From positions 1,712,975 to 1,776,974 of the forward strand of contig SCFE01000005.1 of NCBI GenBank assembly GCA_004352715.1: 64,000 bases of DNA. Reading direction: 5' to 3'. The DNA comes from Hofstenia miamia. Its lineage: Eukaryota > Xenacoelomorpha > Acoela. How positions within the stretch are numbered: position 1 is the first letter of the stretch; every line of letters begins with the position of its first letter. Position numbers and translations under genes: made by a program. The notes beneath the pieces are model-generated. The model saw nothing but the letters and a program-made list of their open reading frames with translations. It had not been told where the DNA came from and ran no database searches. Shown piece after piece: positions 13,351-25,303 of the stretch.

Positions 13351-14280
13351 ATGTCTCATCAAAATGCAAGAACTGTTCTGCAATATCCTTACTCTACTGG
13401 AATCACAAACAACAAAGCTTTACTCAAGATATTGGGTATGAACCCAAAGACTTTCTACAGAAGCTTAAAAAAGTTGACTAAAACGAACATGCTAAAATGG
13501 AAGTGGGAGAAACCTCAAATTGACTAGAAATAAACGGAAAACTTTTGTAAAAATTGCTTTACAAAACCCATTGAAATCAGCCGCAAATTTCAACTCAAAG
13601 TTTCAAGAAATCCATAACAAAGTTGTCACAAAATCGACAGTGTACCGAGCAGTTTCAAAGGTAGGGATCGGTAAAAAAACGTGCAGAAAAAGTGTCACTA
13701 TTGACACAAAAGCAGAACGATAACCGGGTTAGCTTCTGTGAAACATGGTCGCTGGATGGATTTTTCAGAAATGTTTTGATAACCGTTGAGTCCATCTTCC
13801 AGCCNNNNNNNNNNNNNNNNNNNNNCACTATTGACACAAAAGCAGAACGATAACCGGGTTAGCTTCTGTGAAACATGGTCGCTGGATGGATTTTTCAGAA
13901 ATGTTTTGATAACCGTTGAGTCCATCTTCCAGCCGCATAGAAACAATATTTTTCATTGGTCTACGACAGCCAAGACATCTCTCACGCCATCTCTAAAAAT
14001 TTTTGGGCTGTCTTGAGCCCTAAAATTTCTTACCTGAAAATTGTGGAAAGATGTACTGCAGACAGTTTAATAAAGTATGCTGATATTTTAGCAGAATTTA
14101 TCCTATTTGCAGAGCGTTGTTATCGGACTGGATGGATTGTTCAGCAAGATGGGGCGGCGACCCTCCCCCATACTTCAAGATATACCCCAAATTTCTTCAG
14201 AGAAAAAATCTGCAAGTTTTACAGTGGACTGTCAACTCACCGGACATTTCATCTATAGAAAATATTTGAGGAATAATAAA
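13351..14280 (+). pseudogene. Tc1/mariner transposase, inactivated
   Basis: The frame opens with ATG at 13351 (MSHQNARTVLQYPY) and continues through a helix-turn-helix-like segment (LLKILGMNPKTFYRSLKKL) to an early stop near 13524. It resumes at 13520-13723 with a second DNA-binding block (STVYRAVSKVGIG). The catalytic region follows. The first acidic position is now valine (ITVESIFQPHRN, about 13905-13945). The second aspartate is kept (WIVQQDGAAT, near 14147). The third is kept in the SIENI block (about 14250-14262), where the usual tryptophan codon is a TGA stop. Loss of the first catalytic aspartate, frame changes and stops make it non-functional. The family assignment rests on the DDE spacing and the QQDGA-P-H and IENIW blocks. 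Confidence 0.82.
13696..13934. repeat. Exact 109-bp duplication around a 21-N gap
   Basis: The bases at 13696-13804 and 13826-13934 read identically, separated only by N. This is best explained by overlapping contig ends that the assembler did not merge. Confidence 0.9.
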
Positions 14281-14555
14281 AATGTAGAAAAGAAAAATCC
14301 AAAAATATGCAAAAACTGAAGAAATATTTTCTGAAGGAAAAATTACCCCGAGAGTGCAGAAGAAATTGATGGACTCAATTAAGGACAGATTTTTTAAGTC
14401 AGTTCGTTCCGGAGGCAATGTTGTATATTCCTTTTACATAAACTTATAGAAAACTTAATTTGCAATCGATTGATATAAATTTTGTTACTGTGAGTGTTTT
14501 TTGCTAAAAGATTAAAAAAAATTCTGTTTCTCATTTTTTGACCGAGCTCATATAA

Positions 14556-17544
14556 TAAAAAATGATAAGGAAATGTTTGACTTGGGTCAACATCATTGTA
14601 TATAAGCCTGGAAATATTTGTGAATTTAGATTAGTGAGGAAGACTATTTTAAACAAAATAAGAATTTTGAGAAATCTTCATGCACACAATAAATTTAAAA
14701 ACATTTTGCTTAATCTTCAGCAAATTATGTATATTCGTTACTTTTCTACCTATAAAATTATATGAAATTTCCGTGTTCTTTAATTTAAAAACAATGTTTA
14801 AAAATATTGCCTCAATTAAAACTATAAAAGCTTACAAATGGTTTTATTTACCCTCGATTTTACGAGGCTATTTTAATGATTTTTGCCCCATCAAATATGC
14901 ATAGGAAAAGTCAGTTGGCAGCAGAAGTTTTTTAAATTGCTGTAAAAAATCACATAGGCTTTAATGTGGTTTTATTAGAATTAAGTAAAAAAAAATGCGA
15001 AAATTGACATTTTAAAATTTGAAATTCATTTTCAGTGCAATTTAATTGGATTTTAAATATATGCCCTAGTATTTGCAAATGATTAATTTCGTCAAATAAC
15101 TCATGTTATCACTATAGGGTATTACATCATGAATGAATTTTTAAATAAACCTCTCGAATAAAATGACTACGTACCTTGAAAATAGCTTGAATTATTTGTT
15201 TCATCAGAAGAAACATAGGAAATGTTCATTATGTGGTTACTTCTCAACTGGCAATTACATTTTGTGCGAGCCGCTGTAATTCAAATTTGATTGGCTATGA
15301 AGAAACGCATTCGGTAAGCTAACAAATATCATTTATTACTATCGTATAATCTTTAATAGAAATCAATTACACAAAAGCTAGACATGTTATTCGGCTATAC
15401 TTGAAAAGACTTAAGTATATTTAAAAAATAGAATTGAATGTTGAGGAATAGGAGGTAAAGTAAATATGCACTTCTAGATAAAAAGTTGTATTCATTTTTT
15501 GAAAAATATAAAAAATTACAAAGTAGACGCTTCTATGATTGGCTATTTACATATGAGCATATAAAAATATCCAATTCGGCCGAATTCCTTGATTAAATTC
15601 AATAATTTTACTTTTTAATGTTTTTGCAATTTTTAGGTTATTTCTATTAGAGAAAGCAGAAAACTGTGTTATTTTATCCAGTGATTGTGATTAATTCAAA
15701 AATAAGAAATAGACTTCGCATTTAAATGTTTTAGTCATTTTAGTATATAAATAGACTTTTTGTAATCTTATAATCATATTTTATTTTGGTGATGTCATTC
15801 AAAAACAGTTTCCAATCATAATTAATCAAAAATTCTTATTTTTGAATTTGAAATCTTTCGACAAACGATTTTTAATGCATCTGACAATTTTATGTCATAC
15901 ATAGCCTTGATAAAAGGTAATGATGACCATTGCAAGGCCAATGGGTTTCATCCACTTTAACGAATAGATTACAGCGTTCTGTCAAAGCAAAGAAGTATTC
16001 ATAAAATATATGTTTCACCACTTATTAAAACTTCATTTAGGACTCTATACAACTAACAGATATTTTAGTTGATTGAAGTTAAAAGAGAATGGAGTAATCC
16101 ATCTGTACACAACTACTACAAGTGAGTTCATAAATATAATTAGATTATTAGTTTCGACATCATAAGGATATTCATAGAATTTTCTGTTCATATATTTAAT
16201 TTTATTCTGCACAACTTTAAGATATTGTACTGAATTGATAGTTACATCATTTAATTATAATCAGTGCAACCTGAATACATTGGCTTCAGCATAGAGAAAA
16301 TATTGTATAGTGTTTTGAAGTGATCAATTTAATATCCTGTTGTGTACTTTTTATGTTATTACCAATTTCGTATCAAACAAAACCGATTGTCAATATATGT
16401 TGGCAAGTGCGATGCCCTACTAAAAAATCGAAAAAATCTTTTAAAGGAAATATTCATGTTCCATTCGTTATTTTCTTCATTCAAAATATGGAATATTTTT
16501 GCATGAGTATGCAGGCTTGCCGTTGTGTGAGTTTTTTCCCTCAAAAACATAGGTTAAATAAAACTCAACAACAAAACATACCAATAACCTACACTTCAAT
16601 TTGAGTAGTCTTGTGAGCATTAATATCAATAAACTTTTATATTTGTATAACGGAAATTAATATGCAAGAGAATGTGCAGGATTTGTAGTAGTAAGATAGT
16701 AATTTATCGCTATTCTTTCTTATATCAAATTTTTTAGAGCAAAACATACCTATTTTTATTGGATTTAAATGTGTTCGATTATTAAGTTGCTTAAATTTCA
16801 GAAAATCAAAATTCTTATATCCACTAACATATCTATTCTTGTAAAAATGTCCAATGTCAATATTACGAAATGAAAAGAATATGAACGTACTTTTATAAAA
16901 TTTAAAAGTCAATAAATCAATAATAGAGTTAAATGAAAATAGTGATGAATATTTTTGTCCTATTTCGTACGATCTTGTGTAATGCGCTAGTATTCTTTAG
17001 AATACTCTTATCTACGAAAAGATATAATCGAGTAAATTTGAATGAAACAATTTTGCAAAGATTCGAATAAAAATCATTATCTTCTGCCTCATCAATCACA
17101 AGAAAATTTCCATTTTTTTACAATTAAAAGGAATCACTAATAGGATTGCACAAAACTCAGAAACAGGTTATAGAAACCTACGCTGTTGCAAAACTAAGAA
17201 ATGTAAGTGAATCTCGATGTGCAGAACCAGCCCTTGCAACCCCACAAGATCTACCTCACGAGGATTACAAAGAATGACACCTCCCCAGCGTAAGCCTGTT
17301 AAGAATTAGAATTTGTGCCAAAAATTATTCTGGACGTGAGAATCTTGACAATTTTCAAAGAAATAACCGCATTCAAATTCAACTTATGCCTTTTATTATT
17401 CAATTATGGTAAATTTTACCCTAAAATCTATTTTGAATTAATTTACAACTACATATATCAACAAGTTCCAAGTTTACAAAATCAACATTCCAAAATAGAA
17501 TATTTAAGATATCACCACATTAAAATTTACCTTACAATAAGAAC
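14556..17544. other. AT-rich spacer, no supported gene
   Basis: Nearly 3 kb of AT-rich sequence. The open frames here are short. The longest plausible one (16320-16604) has no ATG at its start and no recognisable domain. No repeats or RNA genes were recognised. Confidence 0.55.
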
Positions 17545-18469
17545 CTAAATTAAATTAACATTACAATGATTTACAAAAAAATATAAAATATAAGTTAAAA
17601 GATACTTGTATTTGAATTTGCGACTGTATCCCCTGAATAGCATGGAGACTGGAGTGGGTGCTTCGTGCCCAAACATGGCTTTGTAAGGATAGATGCCTGT
17701 CGTAGAGTGTGTCGAGGTGTTATAAAAGTACTCGACCATAGGTAGTATTTCTCATGAGTGGTTTCCACCAACATGCACTGTTATTGTTTTCATCAATTTT
17801 AGCAGTTTGGTGCACTCTTTCTATGGCGCCATTAGCTAGTGGGTGATTTATTGTAGTATGAGTGTGTAGTGTTTCTAATTTTTTTGCAAGAGTTTGGAAC
17901 AGTTGACTTTCAGATTGCTTACCTTGGTCTGAAACGATTTGTGTCATCAGTCCAAAGACACAGATCCAGTTATTAATGATGGCTTTGGCTGTTTTTTGTG
18001 CTTTGATGTTTCTTAGCAGTATCATCTTACAGTATTTTGTGAAGTGGTCTACCATGACCAGGACATAAGTGTAGCCTTTGTTGTCCTTTGATAGTTGTTC
18101 TATCAGCATTCAAAATTGCATTAGTGTATTCTGCTGATAGTTTCTCTAGTGGTGCACACTGGCCAGGGAAGTGTGAGTTGAGTAGGATGCACGATTGGCA
18201 TTTACTTATGACGCCTTTGATTGTGCAATGGAGATATGTTGTGACGAAGTTTTGTGTATTGTCAATTCTGCTTGATATACACCTTTGTGTCCTTGTTCAT
18301 GGACTTTTTTGATGCCATCTCTTTTATAGTATTTGGGCAGTGCAATTAGATTGTGTGTTGTGGCACTGGCGTAGAGAATGCCACTGTTGGTCCTTTTCCA
18401 GTTGTGTTTTAGGAAATAGTGTGTAGACATGGAGTCCATCATGAATGACGGATCCTTTAGACATGCCAT
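17545..18469 (-). pseudogene. Ty3/Gypsy integrase, broken
   Basis: Two main frame segments. The N-terminal one (18469-18206) carries a region before the zinc-binding domain (VHEQGHKGVYQAELTIHK, an H-x-G-H-x-G type block). The second (18109-17720) is the catalytic core: MVDHFTKYCKMILLRN with the first aspartate, IVSDQGKQSESQLFQTLAKK with the second aspartate, and LANGAIERVHQT with the glutamate, a DDE arrangement with the usual spacing. A C-terminal NTSTHSTTGIYPYKAMFGHEAP block (17739-17645) matches the region after the core in Ty3 integrases. The frame changes between segments show it is inactive. Confidence 0.85.
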
Positions 18470-18774
18470 TATTTGGCATAAGACTATGTCGTTTTGTTGG
18501 GCAGCAGCTATTTATTTTGTGGTAATTTCTTCTTTGATCATGATTGATAGGATTGGAGCTACCAGATTCCGGTTTCTATCCATGTTGATGTCTGGGAGAC
18601 TTTCGTATTGGCAGGTAGGTATGAAATGGAAGTCTCTGGCTAATCCTTTTTCCTTTTTTAGATCACGTTGGTATTCTGGCAGTGCTGTCAAAATGTCTGC
18701 ATTTGTGTGTAATCAGCCTTTTCGATGTTCAATAGTGAAGTTGTAGTCATTGAGATATTCAATCCATCTCGCAA

Positions 18775-20040
18775 TTATGTTGGAGCAGTTGCCAGCATAT
18801 TTTTTACCCAACTTAAGCTACTGTTGTCAGTGCGGACAGTATACGACTTTTTGCCAATGAGGAAATGACAGAATTTTTTAAGAAACTCGATGAGAGCTAA
18901 CATCTGCAAGTTGCTAGCACCATAGTTAAGTTCACTATTTTTCAGTTTTCGGCTGAAGAATTGGATGGGTTTCTCTTTTCCATTCTGTAGTTGACTTAGT
19001 GTTGCGTCAATTGCAACAGTGTTGGCATCGCAATCTAGTATATAAGGATCAGTAGATGATGGAGAGTTTAATGATTTGATTTTCTTCATATCTGATTTAA
19101 GTTGGTTTAGTTTCTCCTGGTGTTGCCATGTCCATGTGAACTCAGATTTTTTTAGGAGGTTGGAGATGTGTAGTGTTTTTTCTGCTAGTTTTGGTATAAA
19201 CATATGGTAGTAGTTTATGAGGCCTAGTATTTGTTGTACATCTTACTAATTACGTGGTGATTGTATCTCATCTATAACTTTTTTAGCGTCATCTTTGATT
19301 GTGATAACTCCTGGTGAGATGTTTCTGCACAGGAAGGTGACTTTAGCTTAGCAATGTTGCATTCGTTTGCATTGATGCAGAGGCCAGCATTGAATAGTAG
19401 TTGCAGTGTTGTCTGCAGTTAGTGTGCATGGTCCTGAATGTACTCAGATCCGATAAGTATATCTTTGCAGTAACTCCTTTTGGTAGAGTGCATTTTCTGT
19501 TTAATAGAATTTTCATAATGTAGCACTGGAGCCATTCAAATAGGCCGTATGGAGTAATGAAGACAGTTTTTTCGATGTCTTTGAATCACATAGGCACCTG
19601 CCAATAGGCCTTGCATAGATCCAGCACTGAGAATATATTGTTTCCCAGCATTATATAGTATATCATCAACTCATGGTAATGGGTAGGCATCCTTTTTTGT
19701 TATTTCATTAAGTTCATGAAAGTTGATGCATTGTCAATGTTTTTCGCCCTATTTAATGAAGACTGTTGGTGACAAGTAGGGACTGTGGCTTTTCCCAATT
19801 ATGCCATTGTTGAGTAGATCAGAGATGGTTTTGGCATATTGACCCTGCATTTGTGCTGGTACTCTTTCTCATGCTTGTTTGATAGGTTTCAATGCAGTGT
19901 TCAACACCAATCACTTTGCCCACACTAATTTCTTCATTGTTGAAGATGGCTGTGTTTTGTTTTAATATATCATTTATCATTTGTCATTCTGCTTGTGGCA
20001 AGTGAGGGTGAGACTCTGGAGTAAGCATTGGAGAGTTGCT
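18775..20040 (-). pseudogene. Ty3/Gypsy reverse transcriptase and RNase H, broken
   Basis: RNase H is a 142-codon open segment (19203-18775). It contains YILDCDANTVAIDATLSQLQ, an LS-QNGKEKPIQFFSRKL block and SYTVRTDNSSLSWV, the standard Ty3 RNase H signature. Upstream (19203-20040) the reverse transcriptase is recognisable only in pieces with stops. These include a NNGIIGKSHSPYLSP block, an FSVLDLCKAYWQVPM block (about 19590-19635) and ITPYGLFEW after it. The catalytic region is too decayed to read. The upstream end meets LINE sequence abruptly at about 20040. Confidence 0.85.
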
Positions 20041-21340
20041 CCATTTTATACAATTCGATTCAATAACTTTTACAGCTTTATCTAAGGATTTATTTCCACA
20101 GTAAATAGATGTATCATCAGCGTATTGTATTATTTCACAGTCAGTAATTTCCTACATGTCATTCACATAAATATTAAAAAGCGGGGGACCTAGTATGGTT
20201 CCTTGAGGTACACCATTATTGACAGACAACCAATTTGAAAAAGTATCATTTAATTTAACTCGCTGAAGTCTATTACTTAAGTAATTAGATATAAGGTGAG
20301 CACTGTTAAGAGAAAACCAATATTTTTTAATTTTCTTATTAATATATCATGGTTAATAGAATCGAATGCTTTTGAGAGGTCAAGACAGGCAATAGCAACA
20401 AATTTATTAGAGTCTAATAGTGCTCTCCATTTTTCTGTTGTTTGTATAAGTGCGTCTGATGTTGAATAATTTTTTCTGAAACCAAATTGTGATTTGGACC
20501 ATAGTTTATGATGATTTAAATGAAGTGTAATTTGTTCATGTAATAGTCTTTCAAATATTTTACTGATTGGTGTTGTAATAGATATAGGTAGATAGTTTTT
20601 GGGACACTTTGGGTCGTCTTTTTTGTAAATTGGAGTAATATGAGCCTGTTTCAAGAAATCAGGAAAAATATTCCATTTTTAGGATTCATTAAAGATATAA
20701 TTTAAAGGTTCAGCATTATATTTCGCATTGTTTTTTAGTAGCCGTATTGGAATTTTCATGGGGCCGCTTGACTTGTTTGCTTTAATTACTTCAAAACTTG
20801 TTATAAAGCGAAAACCAAATTCAGGGGTGTGCCTATTAAGATTTATTTCCTGGAATTTTGTTTGAGGACCATCATAATTACCTAGGTTTGCAAATGTTTG
20901 ATTTAAAATATTGGAAATTTTAAAATCGGATACCTATTGGTTTCCTTCGGGTCTACAATTTTTTCTATGGGAGAAGATTTTCTATATTAGAAATATTTCT
21001 AGCTTCTTTGTATAATGCATAACTTTCAGGAGTACGGGCGTTAGAAAAAAATTTAAAACCGTCATTTTTTGTTATTAATTTTTTGCAGAAATTGGAAAGC
21101 CAAGGCTTGTCATTCTTTGTTTTTTGCGAGAATGATTAGTAACAAGGATTTTTTTTCAGGACAATATTCATCTAAATAGGATTCAAGAATTTCAAGAAAG
21201 GTTTTGATCATGTTGTTAGGATTAATCTCAACATATACAGAAGTCCAAGTTTTACGTGAAAGTGCGTTTTCAGGTTATCTATATTATCCTTTACCAATTC
21301 TACGCTTTTTGACCACTCCAATGTTGTCAAACGACCCCAA
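20040..21340 (-). pseudogene. LINE reverse transcriptase inserted between gag and pol
   Basis: Minus-strand blocks in order are LDEYCPEKKS (about 21160), the RT fingers with HITPIYKKDDPKCPKNYLPI (20654-20590), FGFRKNYSTSDALI, LDLSKAFDSINHDIL, VPQGTILGPPLFNIYVNDM and IIQYADDTSIYCG (near 20110-20140). The copy then stops at about 20040 just after the YADD box. A LINE that has lost its 3' half is not a normal insertion product. A later deletion or recombination with the LTR element is likely. The 125-codon open part is 20277-20654. Several stops occur elsewhere. Confidence 0.85.
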
Positions 21341-21953
21341 GGAACTTGGGATGAAGCGCATTTGTTGTGAACCAGATCAGCAACACAGATTTTGCGTACT
21401 GAGTTTCTGCTTTCAGGGCATTATGCCCTGTCTTTGAGAAACAGGGACATCTGTGTGGCTCCGTTTTGTTTAGTAACGTGTGGTTGCACTAGGTATATTT
21501 CGAATAGAATTATCCACTAACGAAAAGTTTGTCCTTTGATATCGAATTTCTCTGTAAAGTTTTGTGGCATCTTCACAAGTTTAAGATCAGTTTTTAGAGT
21601 TTGATCAAGCAACATCGAAATTCTCTTTTTTGATTTAGTGTCAAAGATTGGGGACTGGCTTCCAGTGCTGTTTGCGGAGGTTGACTAAGGTTAGCCATGA
21701 GCTTCATTAGATTAATGATCGTTTCTAGTATATTAGGTTTTAGGTTTTCTCTCATGGACTATTTGAAGACAGAGAATTGTTCCTGTGAAACGTAGTTGGT
21801 AGCATTTTGGGACTGAATGAATCTTGTGAGTTGGTTCTCCAAGGATTGCAGTTTGGTCTCCATTTTGTTTAGTTTTTCTGATTGATTTATCACTAGTTCC
21901 ATAAGTTCCACTTTTGTTAGAGCCTTTAAATTAGAAATAGTATAGTGAATCAT
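21340..21953 (-). pseudogene. Gag-like ORF of the LTR element, degenerate
   Basis: The first ATG is at 21953 (MIHYTIS). The open part encodes a leucine and glutamine-rich probable coiled coil (LKALTKVELMELVINQSEKL, then KMETKLQSLENQLTRF), as in many gag N-terminal regions. Further downstream on the minus strand (about 21400-21460) a CPCFSKTGHNALK segment resembles a CCHC zinc knuckle that has lost cysteines. The frame is broken between the two. The placement between the primer-binding-site-like motif and pol supports gag, but the identification is an inference. Confidence 0.5.
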
Positions 21954-22200
21954 TGTTTTTTCTTTAATAATAACAAAGATTGGAGAGGGGTACGTAGCAG
22001 TAATAAATCCACAGTTTGTCACAGCAGTATGATTAAGCAAGCAAGTCCTTTTGTATAGTTTACAGTTGAACAGTAAAGTAATAGATTTGATGAAGATTTG
22101 TTAGTAATGAATAACTTATGAGTTCAAAGAGGTGTCGAAGTTTTCACAAAGAGTTTCTTCCTGAAAAGTTTAAGAACCATTTCGAGGTTGTGTTCTTTTA

Positions 22201-22217
22201 ACAGTCGTGGGTCACCA
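22201..22217 (-). promoter_or_regulatory. Possible tRNA primer-binding site of the LTR element
   Basis: On the minus strand the sequence reads TGGTGACCCACGACTGT, starting with the TGG expected opposite a tRNA CCA end. It lies upstream of the gag-like ORF, where a primer-binding site should be. Confidence 0.45.
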
Positions 22218-23030
22218 TCTACCATCAACAGAGTTATTAGAATGAAAGGAGTACAAGTATTATAGTAATAACACGATGAGAGCATAGTATCTACTATCAA
22301 ATAAGCAAAAGACCTCCATGCACGATAGTTTAGAGAGCAGTTACAAGTAGTTATAATACCACAGTCCGCGAAACAATGTATAGATTACTAAAGATCTGGA
22401 CTAAGTAGTGTCTACAGTTTAACCAAAGCAGCTGCCTACTAGAGGAGGCATAGGAGTTCATGTGGCAATGCGTGCCAAGCAAGACGAGTTAGCAGTCATC
22501 AAACGCATATGACAAGCATCACTGGATCAGCTGAAACCCCGGACAGGAATGAGCTTGTGCAGGGACAAGACTGCCAAGAACATCCTTCAGCTGAATGGCC
22601 CGCTGCACAACTCCCGCATCTCTGTAGCAAGTTTAGCTGCTCATGAACATCTAGAATAATAGGCTATTAAGAATTACACCTGAGCTGAACAGAAACTAAA
22701 ATTTTATTAAGTGATCATGAACACGATTGTCCCATTTATAACATACAATAACTAAACGTAAATAACACACAATTACCTGCCAACGCCTGAACTAAAATAA
22801 AACACATGACGTCAGCAGTGTGATCATATCCCTGGGAACCAATGCTCGCAGTTCGAATAAAATCTGTGAGACGCCCAGCAGCAAAATCATATGTGTGGTG
22901 ATGGCATTAATGATAGAAAACACCCAATGCTGCCCTGATGACATGTGTGTGTGTGTGTGTGTGCACAGAGAACAGTTAAGGTTCCTTGTTGATCCCATAG
23001 GCTTTAAACATTATATTTTCCTGAACATTA
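22218..23030. other. Possible LTR remnant and spacer
   Basis: Sequence from 22218 to about 22700 could be the 5' LTR of the Ty3 element, but I found no second copy to confirm it. The part at 22440-22660 is noticeably richer in G and C than its surroundings and is open over short plus-strand stretches. A short TG microsatellite is at 22943-22964. Confidence 0.4.
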
Positions 23031-23033
23031 GGT

Positions 23034-23258
23034 ATGAAGAGAATAAAAAATCTTTATGAATCGAAATTTTCAATGAAAAACGCACGCCAACCATTTTTAC
23101 AAACGCCGCCCAACACCTTTGAACAGTCCCCGCCAAAACATGCCTTACTTTCACTGCCAATAAACATGCGACAAAGTTATGCCGACGTTCTCTCAACACC
23201 ACCGCCGTTATCACCCGCCGAGGTTCAGAGGATTAGAAACTTTCTTAGACTTTTCTAA
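23034..23258 (+). CDS. Short ORF before the LINE fragment, possible ORF1 remnant
   Basis: A 74-codon frame starting at a true ATG, proline-rich in the middle (LQTPPNTFEQSPPKH) and ending SYADVLSTPPPLSPAEVQRIR. SYADV-type strings occur in LINE ORF1 proteins, and a LINE ORF2 fragment in the same orientation starts after the gap about 900 bp downstream. I do not recognise it as a host protein. It may equally be a chance ORF or a host exon. Confidence 0.3.
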   Translation: MKRIKNLYESKFSMKNARQPFLQTPPNTFEQSPPKHALLSLPINMRQSYADVLSTPPPLSPAEVQRIRNFLRLF

Positions 23259-24129
23259 TGATGGTAAATTTTATTTTTATATTTTTTACTCTCATTGGGT
23301 TATGGCGAATTTTTCACCTAATTTATGCTATCGCTAATAACTCACCGTCTTTCATATATTTAATTCTAATTATTCTTAACTCAAAATTCAATATTACCTG
23401 TATTAGAGAAACCTTACCTATACATAAACATAATTTAAGAAACAGCATGAATACATGCAAGATATTTAAAAAATGGATTTTCATTAAAACAACAAAACAT
23501 TCTTTATTCTACATTCTAGTACTAACAGTAATGTTACTTATATCCNNNNNNNNNNNNNNNNNNNNNNNNNNNNNNNNNNNNNNNNNNNNNNNNNNNNNNN
23601 NNNNNNNNNNNNNNNNNNNNNNNNNNNNNNNNNNNNNNNNNNNNNNNNNNNNNNNNNNNNNNNNNNNNNNNNNNNNNNNNNNNNNNNNNNNNNNNNNNNN
23701 NNNNNNNNNNNNNNNNNNNNNNNNNNNNNNNNNNNNNNNNNNNNNNNNNNNNNNNNNNNNNNNNNNNNNNNNNNNNNNNNNNNNNNNNNNNNNNNNNNNN
23801 NNNNNNNNNNNNNNNNNNNNNNNNNNNNNNNNNNNNNNNNNNNNNNNNNNNNNNNNNNNNNNNNNNNNNNNNNNNNNNNNNNNNNNNNNNNNNNNNNNNN
23901 NNNNNNNNNNNNNNNNNNNNNNNNNNNNNNNNNNNNNNNNNNNNNNNNNNNNNNNNNNNNNNNNNNNNNNNNNNNNNNNNNNNNNNNNNNNNNNNNNNNN
24001 NNNNNNNNNNNNNNNNNNNNNNNNNNNNNNNNNNNNNNNNNNNNNNNNNNNNNNNNNNNNNNNNNNNNNNNNNNNNNNNNNNNNNNNNNNNNNNNNNNNN
24101 NNNNNNNNNNNNNNNNNNNNNNNNNNNNN

Positions 24130-24773
24130 TAAGAAAAGCAAGTAATAATTATTCCCGTTTTCAGTATCAAAGTCTTTCTTCCCAAAAAAATAAATGGGAA
24201 TTTGTTAACAATTTGCTAAATAGAAAAAACATGCGAACCGAAGAAATAGAAAGAATATACTATAAAGATAAATCCATTACAAATAAGAAGGAAATCTGCA
24301 ATGCTTTCAATGAAGTTTTCCTAAATTTAGGAAACTACAACGGTATGAATGTACCTTTTTGCCTTAATAAACCCAAAGGAACTCCAACCTCTTTCTCTTT
24401 TCGTTTTGCAACAAAATATGAAATCATAAAGTCGATACAATGTTTAAAAAATAAATCCAGTGGACCCTCTCTAATACCAACGTGGTTCCTAAAACTCTCA
24501 GGTGACTTAATAGCTGAACCAATATGCTACATTTTAAATAATTGTATAAAACACTCCTTTTTTCCAGATGAATTAAAATTGGCAAATATAACACCATTAT
24601 TTAAAAGAAATGATCCCGAAGATTGCGAAAATTATAGACCCATTTCGATCACTTCTCCAATCAGCAAAATTTTTGAACGAATTTTTTTTAATCAAATTAA
24701 CGAACATCTTTGTAAACATGATTTCTACTCCAAAACACAATATGGTTTTCGTAAAGGTATTTCTATTTGTTAA
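24130..24773 (+). pseudogene. LINE ORF2 fragment, near-identical to the 36-39 kb LINE
   Basis: Open from the edge of the N gap. It reads through the endonuclease-RT linker (NNLLNRKNMRTEEIERIYYK) and the RT fingers (ANITPLFKRNDPEDCENYRP, PISKIFERIFFNQINEHL) to QYGFRKGIS, where it ends in a stop. Residue by residue it is almost the same as the linker and fingers of the minus-strand LINE at 36377-39516 (for example the DPEDCENYRPISITSPISKI stretch is shared), so the two are recent copies of one family in opposite orientation on either side of the Polinton. It lacks the palm, including YADD, and its 5' part is lost in the 584-base gap (23546-24129). Confidence 0.9.
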
Positions 24774-25297
24774 TGTGAAACAATGCTATGTATAAATTTA
24801 AAAGCTAAATTTAATAGCTAATGGGATTTTACTTTTATATTTACTTTACAGTATATAAATAAAAATAACGGTGTTTTTTAGTAAATGTGAAAATAAAAAA
24901 CATAATACATGGATCTGATTTATTTTGGATAAAGGCAACCTGGTTAACACAACAAACTTAAAATTCCCCCTAATGCAACCGAAGGATTTTTTATGAAATT
25001 ACTATAACAATGTTGTAAAATTTTACATTTTATGTTTATCTTGACACTTTGTTAATTTGATCTAAAGGTCACAAAAAGTGAAATATATACTATTGCTCTC
25101 TCTCTCTCTCTTTCTTAACTTCGTCTATATTTTTTATATCATAGGTTTAAGAGAGAATGTGTTAAAATTTTACTTCAAAAACTAAGTTTAATGCATTCCA
25201 TCTGCAAATGCACAAACAAAATTCGGGGACATTAGTCTAGTCAAGGACTAGTAAATTAAGTTGCTCTTGGTCTAGCCTACAAACAAACCAAATCACC
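24774..25297. other. Spacer before the Polinton
   Basis: AT-rich sequence with a short CT repeat at about 25097-25112. No gene seen. Confidence 0.6.
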
Positions 25298-25303
25298 AGT
25301 GTG
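25298..25303. repeat. Left target-site duplication of the Polinton (AGTGTG)
   Basis: Six bases directly before the left terminus. The six bases after the right terminus (35771-35776) are GGTGTG, so five of six agree. A 6-bp duplication is characteristic of Polinton insertion. Confidence 0.7.

Larger units (their letters stand above)
13178..14555 (+). mobile_element. Tc1/mariner element with degenerate inverted ends
   Basis: The left end (about 13178-13212, TATAGCTCTGGTAAAAAAAT) matches the reverse complement of the right end (about 14518-14555, TATATGAGCTCGGTCAAAAA) with a few mismatches and indels. Both ends start in TATA, consistent with a TA target site. Between them is a decayed transposase. 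A 109-bp segment is present twice around the short N run at 13805-13825, so the true element is probably about 130 bp shorter than drawn. Confidence 0.72.
17545..22217 (-). mobile_element. Decayed Ty3/Gypsy LTR retrotransposon, split by a LINE
   Basis: Reading right to left, the order is a primer-binding-site-like TGGTGACCCACGAC (22201-22217), a gag-like coiled-coil ORF, an interruption by a LINE (about 20040-21340), then reverse transcriptase, RNase H and integrase. This gag-RT-RNaseH-integrase order is that of Ty3/Gypsy. The sequence right of 22217 probably holds the 5' LTR. I could not find a matching 3' LTR left of 17545, so that end seems lost. Frameshifts and stops run through all domains. 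Confidence 0.75.

Noticed and set aside
16320-16604. Possible small secreted cysteine-containing protein
   Set aside because: The frame begins with GTG, is preceded by a stop, and its first ATG would remove the start of the hydrophobic stretch. No family resemblance.
18088-18746. Plus-strand ORFs opposite the Ty3 integrase and linker
   Set aside because: Antisense shadows of the minus-strand pol domains.
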